A stretch of 19,461 nucleotides of DNA from DIGJ01 sp036658435 (GTDB lineage Bacteria; Bacillota; Clostridia; Lachnospirales; Lachnospiraceae): positions 1 to 19,461 of the forward strand of contig JAVXEO010000046.1 of assembly GCA_036658435.1 (NCBI GenBank). Reading direction: 5' to 3'. The notes beneath the pieces are model-generated. The model ran no database searches. It saw nothing but the letters and a program-made list of their open reading frames with translations, and was not told the DNA's origin. Every line of letters starts with the position of its first letter. Positions within the stretch are counted from its first letter, which is position 1. The translations under genes were made by a program, and so were the position numbers. Positions 1 through 7,089 of the stretch are shown piece by piece.

Positions 1-1
1 C

Positions 2-391
2 AGTGAAGAATTTAAACAATCTGTTATACAAGGTGCTGTATTTATGTCGGAGAACAAAGGACCCTATCTTTTCCATTGTACCGAGGGAAAGGACCGTACC
101 GGATTTTATGCAGCCTTGCTTGGTTCTTTGATGGGAGGAACTAAAAATCAAATTATAAAAGACTATATGGAAAGCTATATTAATTATTATCATGTAAAAA
201 AAGGAACGGAACAATATAAGGTAATATCCGAAGATGTAATTTCTATGCTAAATTATATTATGAGCACTTCTGACTTAGATAATGGAAAGCTTGCAGATGC
301 AGCAAAGAAATATCTTATTTCCGGCGGTATGACAAATACGCAGATCAAAAACCTAAAGCGTAATTTGTCACCGAAAACTATAAAAAAGTAA
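2..391 (+). CDS. Tyrosine/dual-specificity phosphatase family protein, C-terminal part (5' end outside window)
   Basis: The reading frame is already open at the left edge, so this is the C-terminal ~129 residues of a longer protein; the ATG at 44 is internal, not the start. The active-site loop HCTEGKDRTG is visible, with the nucleophilic Cys at codon 77-79 and the phosphate-binding Arg at 95-97 (CX5R signature). This loop is typical of the bacterial Tyr_phosphatase_2/3 group, which dephosphorylates phosphotyrosine or, in some members, phosphoinositides. The rest is a helical tail ending in a Lys-rich stretch. Any signal peptide or lipobox would lie upstream and cannot be seen. The gene is closed by the hairpin at 418-461 and is not part of the prmA unit. 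Substrate unknown. Confidence 0.85.
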   Translation, partial: SEEFKQSVIQGAVFMSENKGPYLFHCTEGKDRTGFYAALLGSLMGGTKNQIIKDYMESYINYYHVKKGTEQYKVISEDVISMLNYIMSTSDLDNGKLADAAKKYLISGGMTNTQIKNLKRNLSPKTIKK

Positions 392-417
392 AAAAAAATA
401 AAGCAAAAAAAGTAAAA

Positions 418-461
418 AAGGAGGCAATACATTCCCATGAAGGTGAATGTATTGCCTCTTT
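418..461 (+). terminator. Rho-independent terminator after the phosphatase gene
   Basis: A perfect 14-bp stem (421-434 with 445-458, left arm GAGGCAATACATTC) has a 10-nt loop. It is flanked by an A-rich run on the left and by TTTATTC on the right, with a further T6 run at 472-477. The T-tract is modest but the stem is strong. The A-run would make it work on the minus strand too. Confidence 0.85.
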
Positions 462-509
462 ATTCATACCGTTTTTTCGTGGAATCTTTACCGTATAAAA
501 CCAGAGAGA

Positions 510-538
510 TTTACTTCATTGAAAGAGTGTGATATAAT
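510..538 (+). promoter_or_regulatory. Probable sigma-A promoter of prmA
   Basis: A perfect TATAAT -10 at 533-538 is preceded by an extended TGA (530-532). A partial -35, TTTACT, lies at 510-515 with a 17-bp spacer. It is the only good promoter-like sequence in the gap before prmA. Confidence 0.65.
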
Positions 539-594
539 TTTTACACATTTAGAGTAAAGAAAGGATACCTTTTAGGGTATAAAATGGTATAAAA

Positions 595-1560
595 ATGAAG
601 TGGATAAAAGTTGCAATTGAAACAACGTGTGAGGCAGTGGATTTTATTAGTAATTTATTTGATGAGCTTGGACTGGAGGGAATTCAAATAGAAGATAAGG
701 TTCCATTAAGCGAAGAAGATAAAGCGGCAATGTACATTGATATTTTACCGGATCTTGGACCGGATGATGGAAAAGCAAGGGTGAGTTCCTATGTAGACCC
801 TGAAAGAGATATGGATGAGCTGGTTCAAAATATAAAAGAAGGCTTAAAAGAAATATCTCAATTTATAGAGATTGGGGAAGGAAGTGTTACGCTGGAAGAA
901 ACAGACGATCAGGATTGGATTAATAATTGGAAAGAATTCTTTAAACCATTTCGTGTGGCAGAGGATATTATTATTAAGCCAACCTGGGAAACTTTAAAAG
1001 AAAAAAAAGAGGGGGACATTGTTATTGAAATTGATCCTGGCACGGCATTTGGTACCGGTTCCCATGAAACAACAAAACTTTGTATCGAGGGACTTCGAAA
1101 ATATTTGACAAAGGAAACAAGACTTCTGGATGTAGGCTGTGGAAGTGGAATTCTTTCTATTATCGGATTAAAATTGGGAGCAGAGTATGCAGTGGGAATC
1201 GACATTGATCCGGCAGCTTTAACGGCAACGCATGAAAATGTAAAAATAAATGAAATACCGGAAGACAAATTTTGTGCCTATGCCGGTAATATAATTACAG
1301 AAGAAAAATTACAGCAGCAGGTGGGAATGGAAAAGTATGATATTGTGGTTGCCAATATTTTAGCAGATATTATTATACCTTTATCGGGAGAAATTGGAAA
1401 ACATATGAAACCAGGTGCTCTTTTCATTTCTTCCGGTATTATTGATATGAAAAAAGAGGAAGTAAAAGAGGCCATACTTGAAAATAATTTTAAAATCATT
1501 GAAATAATTGAAATGGGTGACTGGGTATCCTTTGTTGCAAAAAAAGCGCAGCTTATTTGA
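595..1560 (+). CDS. prmA: Ribosomal protein L11 methyltransferase PrmA
   Basis: PrmA trimethylates ribosomal protein L11 using S-adenosylmethionine. The 321-residue product has the usual family length. The N-terminal domain starts MKW...TTCEAV as in B. subtilis PrmA (YqeT). The linker motif IDPGTAFGTGSHETT is at about 146-160, the SAM-binding DVGCGSG at 179-185, and the NPPY-like VVANILA follows. The start at 595 is set by homology; its Shine-Dalgarno is poor (AGGG at about 574-577 is too far away), so translation may be modest. It is followed by rsmE, the standard Firmicutes pairing, but rsmE appears to have its own promoter. dnaK/dnaJ, which precede prmA in Bacillus, are absent; a phosphatase gene is there instead. 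Confidence 0.96.
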   Translation: MKWIKVAIETTCEAVDFISNLFDELGLEGIQIEDKVPLSEEDKAAMYIDILPDLGPDDGKARVSSYVDPERDMDELVQNIKEGLKEISQFIEIGEGSVTLEETDDQDWINNWKEFFKPFRVAEDIIIKPTWETLKEKKEGDIVIEIDPGTAFGTGSHETTKLCIEGLRKYLTKETRLLDVGCGSGILSIIGLKLGAEYAVGIDIDPAALTATHENVKINEIPEDKFCAYAGNIITEEKLQQQVGMEKYDIVVANILADIIIPLSGEIGKHMKPGALFISSGIIDMKKEEVKEAILENNFKIIEIIEMGDWVSFVAKKAQLI

Positions 1561-1585
1561 CTTTTGCATGAAATAATGTTATCAT
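1557..1585 (+). promoter_or_regulatory. Strong sigma-A promoter of the rsmE operon
   Basis: TTGACT (1557-1562) overlaps the prmA stop codon. A 17-bp spacer leads to TATCAT (1580-1585), preceded by TGT (1577-1579), an extended -10. Both hexamers match the consensus at five of six positions. The predicted start, near 1592, leaves a leader of about 50 nt that includes the 1601-1622 hairpin. Confidence 0.7.
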
Positions 1586-1600
1586 GTTAAATACTGTATC

Positions 1601-1622
1601 AAGTTATCCCAAAAGATAACTT
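1601..1622 (+). other. Leader hairpin upstream of rsmE
   Basis: A perfect 8-bp inverted repeat (AAGTTATC / GATAACTT) with a 6-nt loop ends 8 nt before the rsmE Shine-Dalgarno. No T-tract follows, so it is not a classical terminator. It could be an mRNA 5' stabiliser or an operator; the sequence does not say which. Confidence 0.45.
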
Positions 1623-1640
1623 AAGAACGTGAGGATTAGA

Positions 1641-2399
1641 ATGCATTGTTTTTACATTGAAAAGGGACAGATTGAAGAAGAAACCATTCGCATAACAGGC
1701 GATGACGTGAATCATATCAAAAATGTCCTACGAATGAGCCTTGGAGAGAATCTTATTTTATGTGATAAGGAAGGCTTGTTTTATAAGGTGAGTATTTCAG
1801 TCATGGATGAAAGTGAAATACTTGCAGATGTTCTTGAAATTAAAAAAGCGGATACAGAACTGCCAACGAAAATTTATCTTTTTCAAGGATTGCCTAAAAA
1901 AGATAAAATGGAACTTATTATACAAAAGAGCGTAGAACTGGGTGTAACAGAGGTGATTCCGGTTGCTACGAAGTTTTGTGTTGCGAAGATAGAAGATAAG
2001 AAAAAAGAAAAGAAAAAACTGGAACGCTGGCAGTCAATTAGTGAAGCAGCGGCAAAACAGTCAGGACGCGGTATCATTCCAAAGATACAAGGGGTTATGG
2101 ATTTTAAAGAAGCTATAAATCTTGCAAAAAAAATGGAAAATGGAATCATTCCATATGAAGGATCCCAAGGAATGAAAACATCCGGTGAAGCCATTAAAAA
2201 AATGGCAGAGGGGAAAACGGCAGCTGTATTTATTGGACCGGAAGGTGGATTTTCGGAAGAAGAGATTGCTTATGCTTTGGAAGCGGGAATTGTACCAATT
2301 ACCTTGGGAAAACGAATTTTACGTACCGAAACTGCAGGAATTACGGCACTTTCACTTCTCATGTTTGAAATGGAACGCCGGTATGAAGAAAAAGGTTAA
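1641..2399 (+). CDS. rsmE: 16S rRNA (uracil1498-N3)-methyltransferase RsmE
   Basis: RsmE methylates N3 of U1498 in 16S rRNA, at the decoding centre. The 252-residue product has an N-terminal PUA-like part and a C-terminal SPOUT (knotted) domain. The cofactor-binding signatures are GPEGGFSEEE (about 199-208) and LGKRILRTETA (about 222-232). A GTG at 1629 is in frame, but GTGAGG at 1629-1634 is better read as the ribosome site of the ATG at 1641 (6-nt spacing). The resulting N-terminus MHCFY fits the family, which usually begins close to an RFF/HFF-like motif. It is the first gene of a likely operon with the cysteine desulfurase gene (20-nt gap) and thiI. Confidence 0.95.
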   Translation: MHCFYIEKGQIEEETIRITGDDVNHIKNVLRMSLGENLILCDKEGLFYKVSISVMDESEILADVLEIKKADTELPTKIYLFQGLPKKDKMELIIQKSVELGVTEVIPVATKFCVAKIEDKKKEKKKLERWQSISEAAAKQSGRGIIPKIQGVMDFKEAINLAKKMENGIIPYEGSQGMKTSGEAIKKMAEGKTAAVFIGPEGGFSEEEIAYALEAGIVPITLGKRILRTETAGITALSLLMFEMERRYEEKG

Positions 2400-2419
2400 A
2401 AAATGAGAGGTGACTGCAA

Positions 2420-3589
2420 ATGGAGCTTAGGGCTTATTTAGATAATGGAGCAACAACAAAGCCATTTGAAAGTGTAATTCAGATAATGGTAAAAACAATG
2501 GAAGAAGATTTTGGAAATCCTTCCTCTCTGCATACAAAAGGTATGGAAGCGGAAGAATATGTTAAAGAAGCTAAAAAAGTGATTGCAGGAACCTTGAAAG
2601 TGGAAGCAAAAGAAATTATTTTTACCTCAGGAGGAACGGAATCTAATAATATGGCATTAATTGGAGGGGCCCTTGCCAATCAAAGAAGTGGAAAACATAT
2701 TATTACTTCAAAAATAGAACATCCTTCCGTACACAATCCTCTTTTCTTTTTGGAAGAAAATGGATTTGAAGTTACCTATTTGGATGTGAATGAAAATGGG
2801 CAGATATCCATTTCAGAATTACTGGAAGCCATAAGAGAGGATACCATTTTAGTATCCATTATGTATGTAAATAATGAAATTGGAGGAATTATGCCAATTC
2901 AGGAAATTGGAAAGGCAATCAAAGAAAAGAAAAAAGAAATTTTATTTCATGTGGATGCCATTCAGGCATATGGTAAAATCCGCATTTATCCAAAAAGAAT
3001 GGGAATTGATTTACTTTCCGTTAGTGCTCATAAGATACATGGACCAAAGGGAATTGGCTTTCTTTATATTAAGGATAAAACAAAGATAAAACCAATTCTT
3101 TATGGTGGAGAACAACAGAAAGGATTGCGCTCAGGCACAGAAAATGTTCCGGGGATTGCAGGCTTTTCAAAAGCAGCAAAAGAGATTTATGAAAATCATG
3201 AGGAAAAGATATCGGCTCTTTATGAACAGAAACGTTATTTTATAGAGCAGATTTCAAAAATAGATGGAACCTATGTAAATGGAATTCATGGAATTGCCTT
3301 AGAAGATACAGCACCACATATTATCAGTGTAAGTTTTTCAAAGGTTCGAAGTGAAGTAGTATTACATGCTTTGGCGGAACAAGGAATTTGTGTGTCAGCA
3401 GGCTCTGCATGTGCTTCCAATCATCCACAAATTAGCGGAACACTAAGGGCAATAGGAGTGAAAGAGGACTTGCTGGATAATACCATACGGTTTAGCCTGT
3501 CGGTAATGACAACAAAAGAGGAACTGGACATTACCCTGGCGGCATTAAATGAAATACTACCAAGGCTTCGGAAATATACAAGACACTAG
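2420..3589 (+). CDS. nifS: Cysteine desulfurase (NifS/IscS family), likely sulfur donor for ThiI
   Basis: This is a PLP enzyme that removes sulfur from L-cysteine and carries it as a persulfide. It has 389 residues with the N-terminal LDNGATT, the PLP-binding lysine K205 in SAHKIHGPKG, and the catalytic Cys C331 in SAGSACAS. The start at 2420 has GAGGTGA at 2405-2411. It sits directly upstream of thiI (35-nt gap). This is the arrangement of B. subtilis NifZ-ThiI, where the desulfurase feeds tRNA 4-thiouridine synthesis, and I infer the same role here. No iscU, iscR or mnmA is nearby, so general Fe-S assembly is less likely as the main role but cannot be excluded. Confidence 0.94.
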   Translation: MELRAYLDNGATTKPFESVIQIMVKTMEEDFGNPSSLHTKGMEAEEYVKEAKKVIAGTLKVEAKEIIFTSGGTESNNMALIGGALANQRSGKHIITSKIEHPSVHNPLFFLEENGFEVTYLDVNENGQISISELLEAIREDTILVSIMYVNNEIGGIMPIQEIGKAIKEKKKEILFHVDAIQAYGKIRIYPKRMGIDLLSVSAHKIHGPKGIGFLYIKDKTKIKPILYGGEQQKGLRSGTENVPGIAGFSKAAKEIYENHEEKISALYEQKRYFIEQISKIDGTYVNGIHGIALEDTAPHIISVSFSKVRSEVVLHALAEQGICVSAGSACASNHPQISGTLRAIGVKEDLLDNTIRFSLSVMTTKEELDITLAALNEILPRLRKYTRH

Positions 3590-3624
3590 GAAAAAAGGTA
3601 AAAACCATAAGAAAGAGGAGTAAA

Positions 3625-4803
3625 ATGTTTAAAGTTTTTTTAGTGAAATATGCAGAAATTGGGACAAAAGGGAAAAATCGATATATTTTTGAAAATGCCT
3701 TAAAAGATCAGATTAAATTTGCATTGAAAAATGTGGAAGGTAATTTTCTGGTAACAAAGGAACAGGGAAGAATTTATGTAGAAGCGGAAAATGAATTTGA
3801 CTATGAAGAAACGCTGGAGGCATTAAAACGTGTTTTTGGAATTGCACAGATTTGTCCAACGATGGTGATTGATAGTACAGAATGGGACATGATTACAAAG
3901 GCATGTGGAGAATACGTAGAAAAAGTATATGGACAAAGAGAAATTACATTTAAAGTAGAAGCAAAAAGAGCAGATAAGAGATATTCCATGACTTCACCGG
4001 AAATCTGTATGGAAATGGGTTCTTATCTTTTGGATCATTTTGACACGTTAAAAGTAGACGTTCATAATCCGGATGCTTATATTCATGTAGAAGTAAGGGG
4101 CCGCACCTACATTTACAGCCAGTGCATACCAGGACCGGGAGGAATGCCGGTTGGAACAAATGGAAAAGCAATGCTGCTTCTTTCTGGTGGAATTGATAGT
4201 CCGGTAGCCGGCTATATGATTGCAAAGCGTGGTGTTGCAATTGAAGCAACTTATTTTCATGCACCTCCTTACACCAGCGAGCGGGCAAAACAAAAAGTAG
4301 TGGATTTGGCAAAATTAGTAGCACGATATGCAGGACCAGTTACGCTTCATGTTGTTAATTTTACAGAAATCCAGCTTTATATTTATGAACAGTGCCCACA
4401 TGAAGAACTGACCATTATTATGAGACGTTATATGATGCGTATCGCTGAAAAGCTTGCAGAAAAAAGTGGATGTCTGGGGCTGATTACCGGGGAGAGCATA
4501 GGACAGGTTGCCAGTCAAACGATGCAGAGTCTGGCTTCTACAAATGAGGTATGTACAATGCCAGTATACCGACCGGTTATTGGTTTTGATAAACAGGACA
4601 TTGTGGACATTGCTGAAAAGATTAATACGTATGAGACTTCCATTCAACCATATGAGGACTGCTGCACTATATTTGTTGCAAAACATCCGGTTACAAAACC
4701 AAATTTAAAAGTGATTCGCTGTTCAGAGAGAAACCTGGAAGAAAAGATAGAAAAAATGCTGGAAACCGCTTTGAATACCATAGAAACAATAGTGTGTGAT
4801 TGA
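3625..4803 (+). CDS. thiI: tRNA sulfurtransferase ThiI (tRNA 4-thiouridine synthase)
   Basis: ThiI adenylates U8 of tRNA and inserts sulfur to make s4U, a near-UV sensor; in some bacteria it also serves thiazole synthesis. The 392-residue protein has an N-terminal ferredoxin-like region and a THUMP domain (to about residue 165), followed by a PP-loop ATPase with SGGIDSPVAGY starting at S187. It lacks the C-terminal rhodanese domain of E. coli ThiI, as in the Bacillus type, so sulfur must come directly from the partner desulfurase just upstream. The ATG at 3625 has GAAAGAGGAG at 3611-3620. It ends with two adjacent in-frame stops (TGA TAA) and a long hairpin. Confidence 0.96.
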   Translation: MFKVFLVKYAEIGTKGKNRYIFENALKDQIKFALKNVEGNFLVTKEQGRIYVEAENEFDYEETLEALKRVFGIAQICPTMVIDSTEWDMITKACGEYVEKVYGQREITFKVEAKRADKRYSMTSPEICMEMGSYLLDHFDTLKVDVHNPDAYIHVEVRGRTYIYSQCIPGPGGMPVGTNGKAMLLLSGGIDSPVAGYMIAKRGVAIEATYFHAPPYTSERAKQKVVDLAKLVARYAGPVTLHVVNFTEIQLYIYEQCPHEELTIIMRRYMMRIAEKLAEKSGCLGLITGESIGQVASQTMQSLASTNEVCTMPVYRPVIGFDKQDIVDIAEKINTYETSIQPYEDCCTIFVAKHPVTKPNLKVIRCSERNLEEKIEKMLETALNTIETIVCD

Positions 4804-4839
4804 TAAGGAATATGGTCACTTCAGTGACCATGTTCCTTA
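4804..4839 (+). terminator. Long hairpin after thiI, possible terminator
   Basis: A 17-bp stem with one G-T wobble (TAAGGAATATGGTCACT pairing with the arm ending at 4839) has a 2-nt nominal loop and starts right after the thiI stop. It lacks an immediate T-tract; the first T-run is T5 at 4868-4872, after a GC-rich patch. It may be a terminator, an RNA 3'-end stabiliser, or a barrier between the convergent thiI and HPr-like genes. Confidence 0.6.
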
Positions 4840-4872
4840 GCGCGGCGTGCGCACCCACAGCGGAGCGTTTTT
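4838..4872. other. GC-rich intergenic patch followed by T5
   Basis: About 30 bp of almost pure G/C (with GTGCGCAC, a perfect palindrome, at 4848-4855, and AGCGGAGCG near the end) lies in strongly AT-rich surroundings. No coding potential is supported. It may belong to the thiI 3' structure or be a dispersed repeat unit; other copies are not visible in this window. Confidence 0.4.
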
Positions 4873-4875
4873 ATA

Positions 4876-4897
4876 TAATAGGAGCACTTTCCTATTA
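4876..4897. other. Small intergenic inverted repeat
   Basis: An 8-bp stem (TAATAGGA 4876-4883 with TCCTATTA 4890-4897) with a 6-nt loop lies between the thiI hairpin and the terminator of the HPr-like gene. It has no T-tract on either strand of the usual kind. Function unknown. Confidence 0.35.
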
Positions 4898-4898
4898 C

Positions 4899-4931
4899 AT
4901 AAAAAAAAGGAACACATAATTTGTGTTCCTT
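4899..4931 (-). terminator. Rho-independent terminator of the HPr-like gene
   Basis: On the minus strand a 10-bp stem (AAGGAACACA / TGTGTTCCTT, 5-nt loop) is followed directly by a run of eight T. It begins 18 nt after the HPr-like stop codon. This is a textbook intrinsic terminator. Confidence 0.9.
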
Positions 4932-4949
4932 CGGTTCCAATAATGCCTC

Positions 4950-5183
4950 TTAGCTTACAATGTATGGAGCCAGAATTTCAAGAATCTCGTCTTTTTTATC
5001 TTCGCTGTGAATACTTAAGTCAATTGGTTTTGATAAATCCAGGGAGAAGATACCCATGATTGATTTTGCATCAATAACATAGCGTCCTGAGACTAAATCA
5101 AAATCGGTGTCAAACTTTGTTACATCGTTTACGAATGATTTAACCTTATCGATAGAGTTAAGTGAAATTTTTACAGTTTTCAT
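4950..5183 (-). CDS. HPr-like phosphocarrier-family protein lacking the catalytic histidine
   Basis: This 77-residue protein has the HPr fold signature in its second half: DAKSIMGIFSLDLSKP matches the regulatory Ser46 region of HPr, with S41 in the serine position. The HPr active-site segment around His15 (GLHARPA) is replaced by SIDKVKSFV, so there is no histidine for phosphotransfer from PEP via Enzyme I. The only histidine in the protein is H59, far from that site. By analogy with Bacillus Crh, it may act in regulation (HPr kinase, CcpA) rather than sugar transport; that is inference. It is the only minus-strand gene here, with AAGGAGG about 10 nt upstream of its ATG, its own promoter and its own terminator. 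It is a single-gene unit between thiI and mtaB. Confidence 0.85.
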   Translation of the reverse strand: MKTVKISLNSIDKVKSFVNDVTKFDTDFDLVSGRYVIDAKSIMGIFSLDLSKPIDLSIHSEDKKDEILEILAPYIVS

Positions 5184-5256
5184 ATTGCGTAATCCTCCTT
5201 GTTAATGGGTTTATGTTAATGAGTTTTCGATTACCCAAATGGGCTTTATGTCTACC

Positions 5257-5290
5257 GTTATATGTTACATTTTAGATTTGTAAAAGTCAA
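5257..5290 (-). promoter_or_regulatory. Promoter region of the HPr-like gene
   Basis: On the minus strand there are two overlapping candidates. TTTACA (5279-5284), a 16-bp spacer and TATAAC (5257-5262) match at five of six positions in each box. TTGACT (5285-5290), 17 bp and TAACAT (5262-5267) is the alternative. Either gives a leader of roughly 65-75 nt. The same 180-bp gap must hold the divergent mtaB promoter. Confidence 0.6.
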
Positions 5291-5363
5291 TGTACAAAGT
5301 AGATAAAAAATATACAAAAAAAATGAAAGAAAGTTAAAAAAATAGAGAAGCAGTGAGAAAGGC

Positions 5364-6722
5364 ATGGTTACGAAAATGAGGTCAGTTGCATTTTTAACAC
5401 TAGGATGTAAAGTTAATTTTTATGAAACAAATGGAATGGAAAAAGCATTCCATGATGCGGATTATGAAATAAAAGAATTTTCCCAAAAGGCAGATATTTA
5501 CGTTATTAACACTTGTACAGTGACCAATATGGCAGATAGAAAATCACGTCAGATGCTGCACAAGGCAAAAAAAATGAATCCGGAAGCGCTGATTGTGGCA
5601 GTTGGATGTTACGTTCAGGCGGCAAAGGAAGAAATTGAAAAAGATGAATCTATTGACTTAGTAATTGGAAATAATCAAAAAGCTAAAATTGTAGAAGCCG
5701 TGGAAGCTTACTTTGAAAATCATGAGAAGAGGACGGCTATCCAAGATATGAAAACCTTTCAATCCTACGAAGAAACGGTGATTGAAGATGCCGGAGAAAA
5801 AACAAGGGCCTATATTAAAATTCAAGATGGCTGTAATCAATTTTGTACCTATTGCATTATTCCCTATGTAAGAGGAAGAATACGAAGCCGGAAGGAAGAA
5901 GATATTATAGAGGAAGTAAACGCTTTAGTAAAAAAAGGATATCAGGAAGTGGTATTAACCGGCATTCATTTGTCTTCTTATGGAGTAGATTTGCAAGGAG
6001 AAAGTGACTTCACTAAACTGGAAGGAAAACCGCTCCTTGAACTTATGAAGAAAGTGAATGAAATAGAGGGACTGGAAAGAATTCGTCTTGGATCTTTAGA
6101 ACCAAGAATTATAACAGAGGAATTTGTAGAAAATTTAAAAAAAATAGACAAAATTTGTCCACATTTTCACTTGTCTTTACAAAGTGGATGCAATGAAGTA
6201 TTAGTAAGAATGAATCGAAAATACACCTCGGAGGAGTACCTTCAAAAGTGTGGAATTTTAAGAAAACATTTTCACATGCCGGCAATTACCACCGATATTA
6301 TTGTGGGATTTCCAATGGAAACGGAAGAAGAATTTTCTATTACCCAAGAGTTTGTGAAGAAAGCTGCATTTTCGGATGTTCATATATTTAAGTATTCTAT
6401 GAGAAAGGGAACAAAAGCAGCCCTTCTAAAAGACCAGGTTGATGAAAAAATAAAAGCAGAGAGAAGCAGCCGGCTGATAACCCTTGGAAGAACAATGGAA
6501 ACAGAATACAAATCATCTTTCATAGGAACCATACAAAAAGTACTGGTGGAAGAAAAAACCAGGATAGAAAATCAAGAGTACTGGGTTGGACATAATGAGA
6601 GATATATAAAAATTGCTTTCCCTGTAAACATAAGAGAAGAGAATTTTCACAACTGTATAAAAGAGGTAAGACTTAAAAAAGAGTCTATAGAAGGAATTAT
6701 TCTGTCGGAATGTGTTTTGTGA
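5364..6722 (+). CDS. mtaB: tRNA (t6A37) methylthiotransferase MtaB
   Basis: MtaB is a radical-SAM enzyme that turns t6A at position 37 of ANN-decoding tRNAs into ms2t6A. The 452 residues show the N-terminal UPF0004 domain with cluster-binding cysteines C15, C51 and C82, the radical-SAM motif CNQFCTYC (C157, C161, C164), and a C-terminal TRAM-like region from about residue 390. The N-terminus VAFLTLGCKVNFYET closely resembles B. subtilis MtaB (YqeV). I kept the ATG at 5364 (GTGAG at 5353-5357 as a weak ribosome site); the ATG at 5376 (M5) is an alternative. In B. subtilis mtaB directly follows rsmE; here two plus-strand genes and one opposed gene lie between. No convincing promoter was identified in the AT-rich gap. 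Confidence 0.95.
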   Translation: MVTKMRSVAFLTLGCKVNFYETNGMEKAFHDADYEIKEFSQKADIYVINTCTVTNMADRKSRQMLHKAKKMNPEALIVAVGCYVQAAKEEIEKDESIDLVIGNNQKAKIVEAVEAYFENHEKRTAIQDMKTFQSYEETVIEDAGEKTRAYIKIQDGCNQFCTYCIIPYVRGRIRSRKEEDIIEEVNALVKKGYQEVVLTGIHLSSYGVDLQGESDFTKLEGKPLLELMKKVNEIEGLERIRLGSLEPRIITEEFVENLKKIDKICPHFHLSLQSGCNEVLVRMNRKYTSEEYLQKCGILRKHFHMPAITTDIIVGFPMETEEEFSITQEFVKKAAFSDVHIFKYSMRKGTKAALLKDQVDEKIKAERSSRLITLGRTMETEYKSSFIGTIQKVLVEEKTRIENQEYWVGHNERYIKIAFPVNIREENFHNCIKEVRLKKESIEGIILSECVL

Positions 6723-6804
6723 TTAGACTTGTGTTTTTTGCAGAAGTATATTAATATTATAGTATCGTAGGAGATCGTATTGAAAGAGTAAAGGATGGGA
6801 GACA

Positions 6805-7065
6805 ATGCAGGAAATAAGCAATACACAATATTTTAAAGTACAAAAAGAACAGGAAATTGAGGTAAAGGATATAATTGCATCCGTTTATACTGCACTTACG
6901 GAGAAAGGGTACAATCCGGTGAATCAGATTGTTGGCTATGTGATGTCGGGAGATCCAACTTACATAACCAGCTATAAAGGCGCAAGAAGCTTGATTATGA
7001 AAGCAGAACGTGATGAAATTATTGAAGAATTATTAGAAGATTATATTGCACGTAATTTAAAGTAA
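6805..7065 (+). CDS. ireB: IreB family regulatory phosphoprotein (UPF0297/DUF965)
   Basis: The 86-residue protein matches the IreB family over most of its length, including KGYNPVNQIVGYVMSGDPTY and the C-terminal ERDEIIEELL. In Enterococcus faecalis IreB is phosphorylated on N-terminal threonines by the PASTA kinase IreK and negatively controls cephalosporin resistance. T7 here is a possible equivalent site. GGGAG sits 4 nt before the ATG. It leads a tight trio with ruvX (24-nt gap) and the DUF1292 gene, the conserved Firmicutes order; alaS, often just upstream elsewhere, is not here. Upstream, TTGTGT (6729-6734) with TAATAT (6752-6757) at 17-bp spacing is only a weak promoter candidate. Confidence 0.94.
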   Translation: MQEISNTQYFKVQKEQEIEVKDIIASVYTALTEKGYNPVNQIVGYVMSGDPTYITSYKGARSLIMKAERDEIIEELLEDYIARNLK

Positions 7066-7089
7066 GAAGAGTAGAGTAGGAGAACGGAT

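Noticed and set aside
3950..4324. A 124-codon minus-strand open frame inside thiI
   Set aside because: It lies wholly within thiI, which has full-length homology and all motifs. The translation has no recognisable domain and no ribosome site of note; other minus-strand frames in the window were dismissed likewise.
4847..5059. Plus-strand open frame through the GC-rich patch and the HPr-like gene
   Set aside because: It crosses a strong opposed terminator and runs antisense to a clear HPr-fold protein. There is no family resemblance.
5184..5363. A riboswitch or T-box in the 180-bp gap before mtaB
   Set aside because: The sequence is simple and A-rich, with no T-box motif, no extended stems and no terminator before mtaB. 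It appears to hold only divergent promoters.
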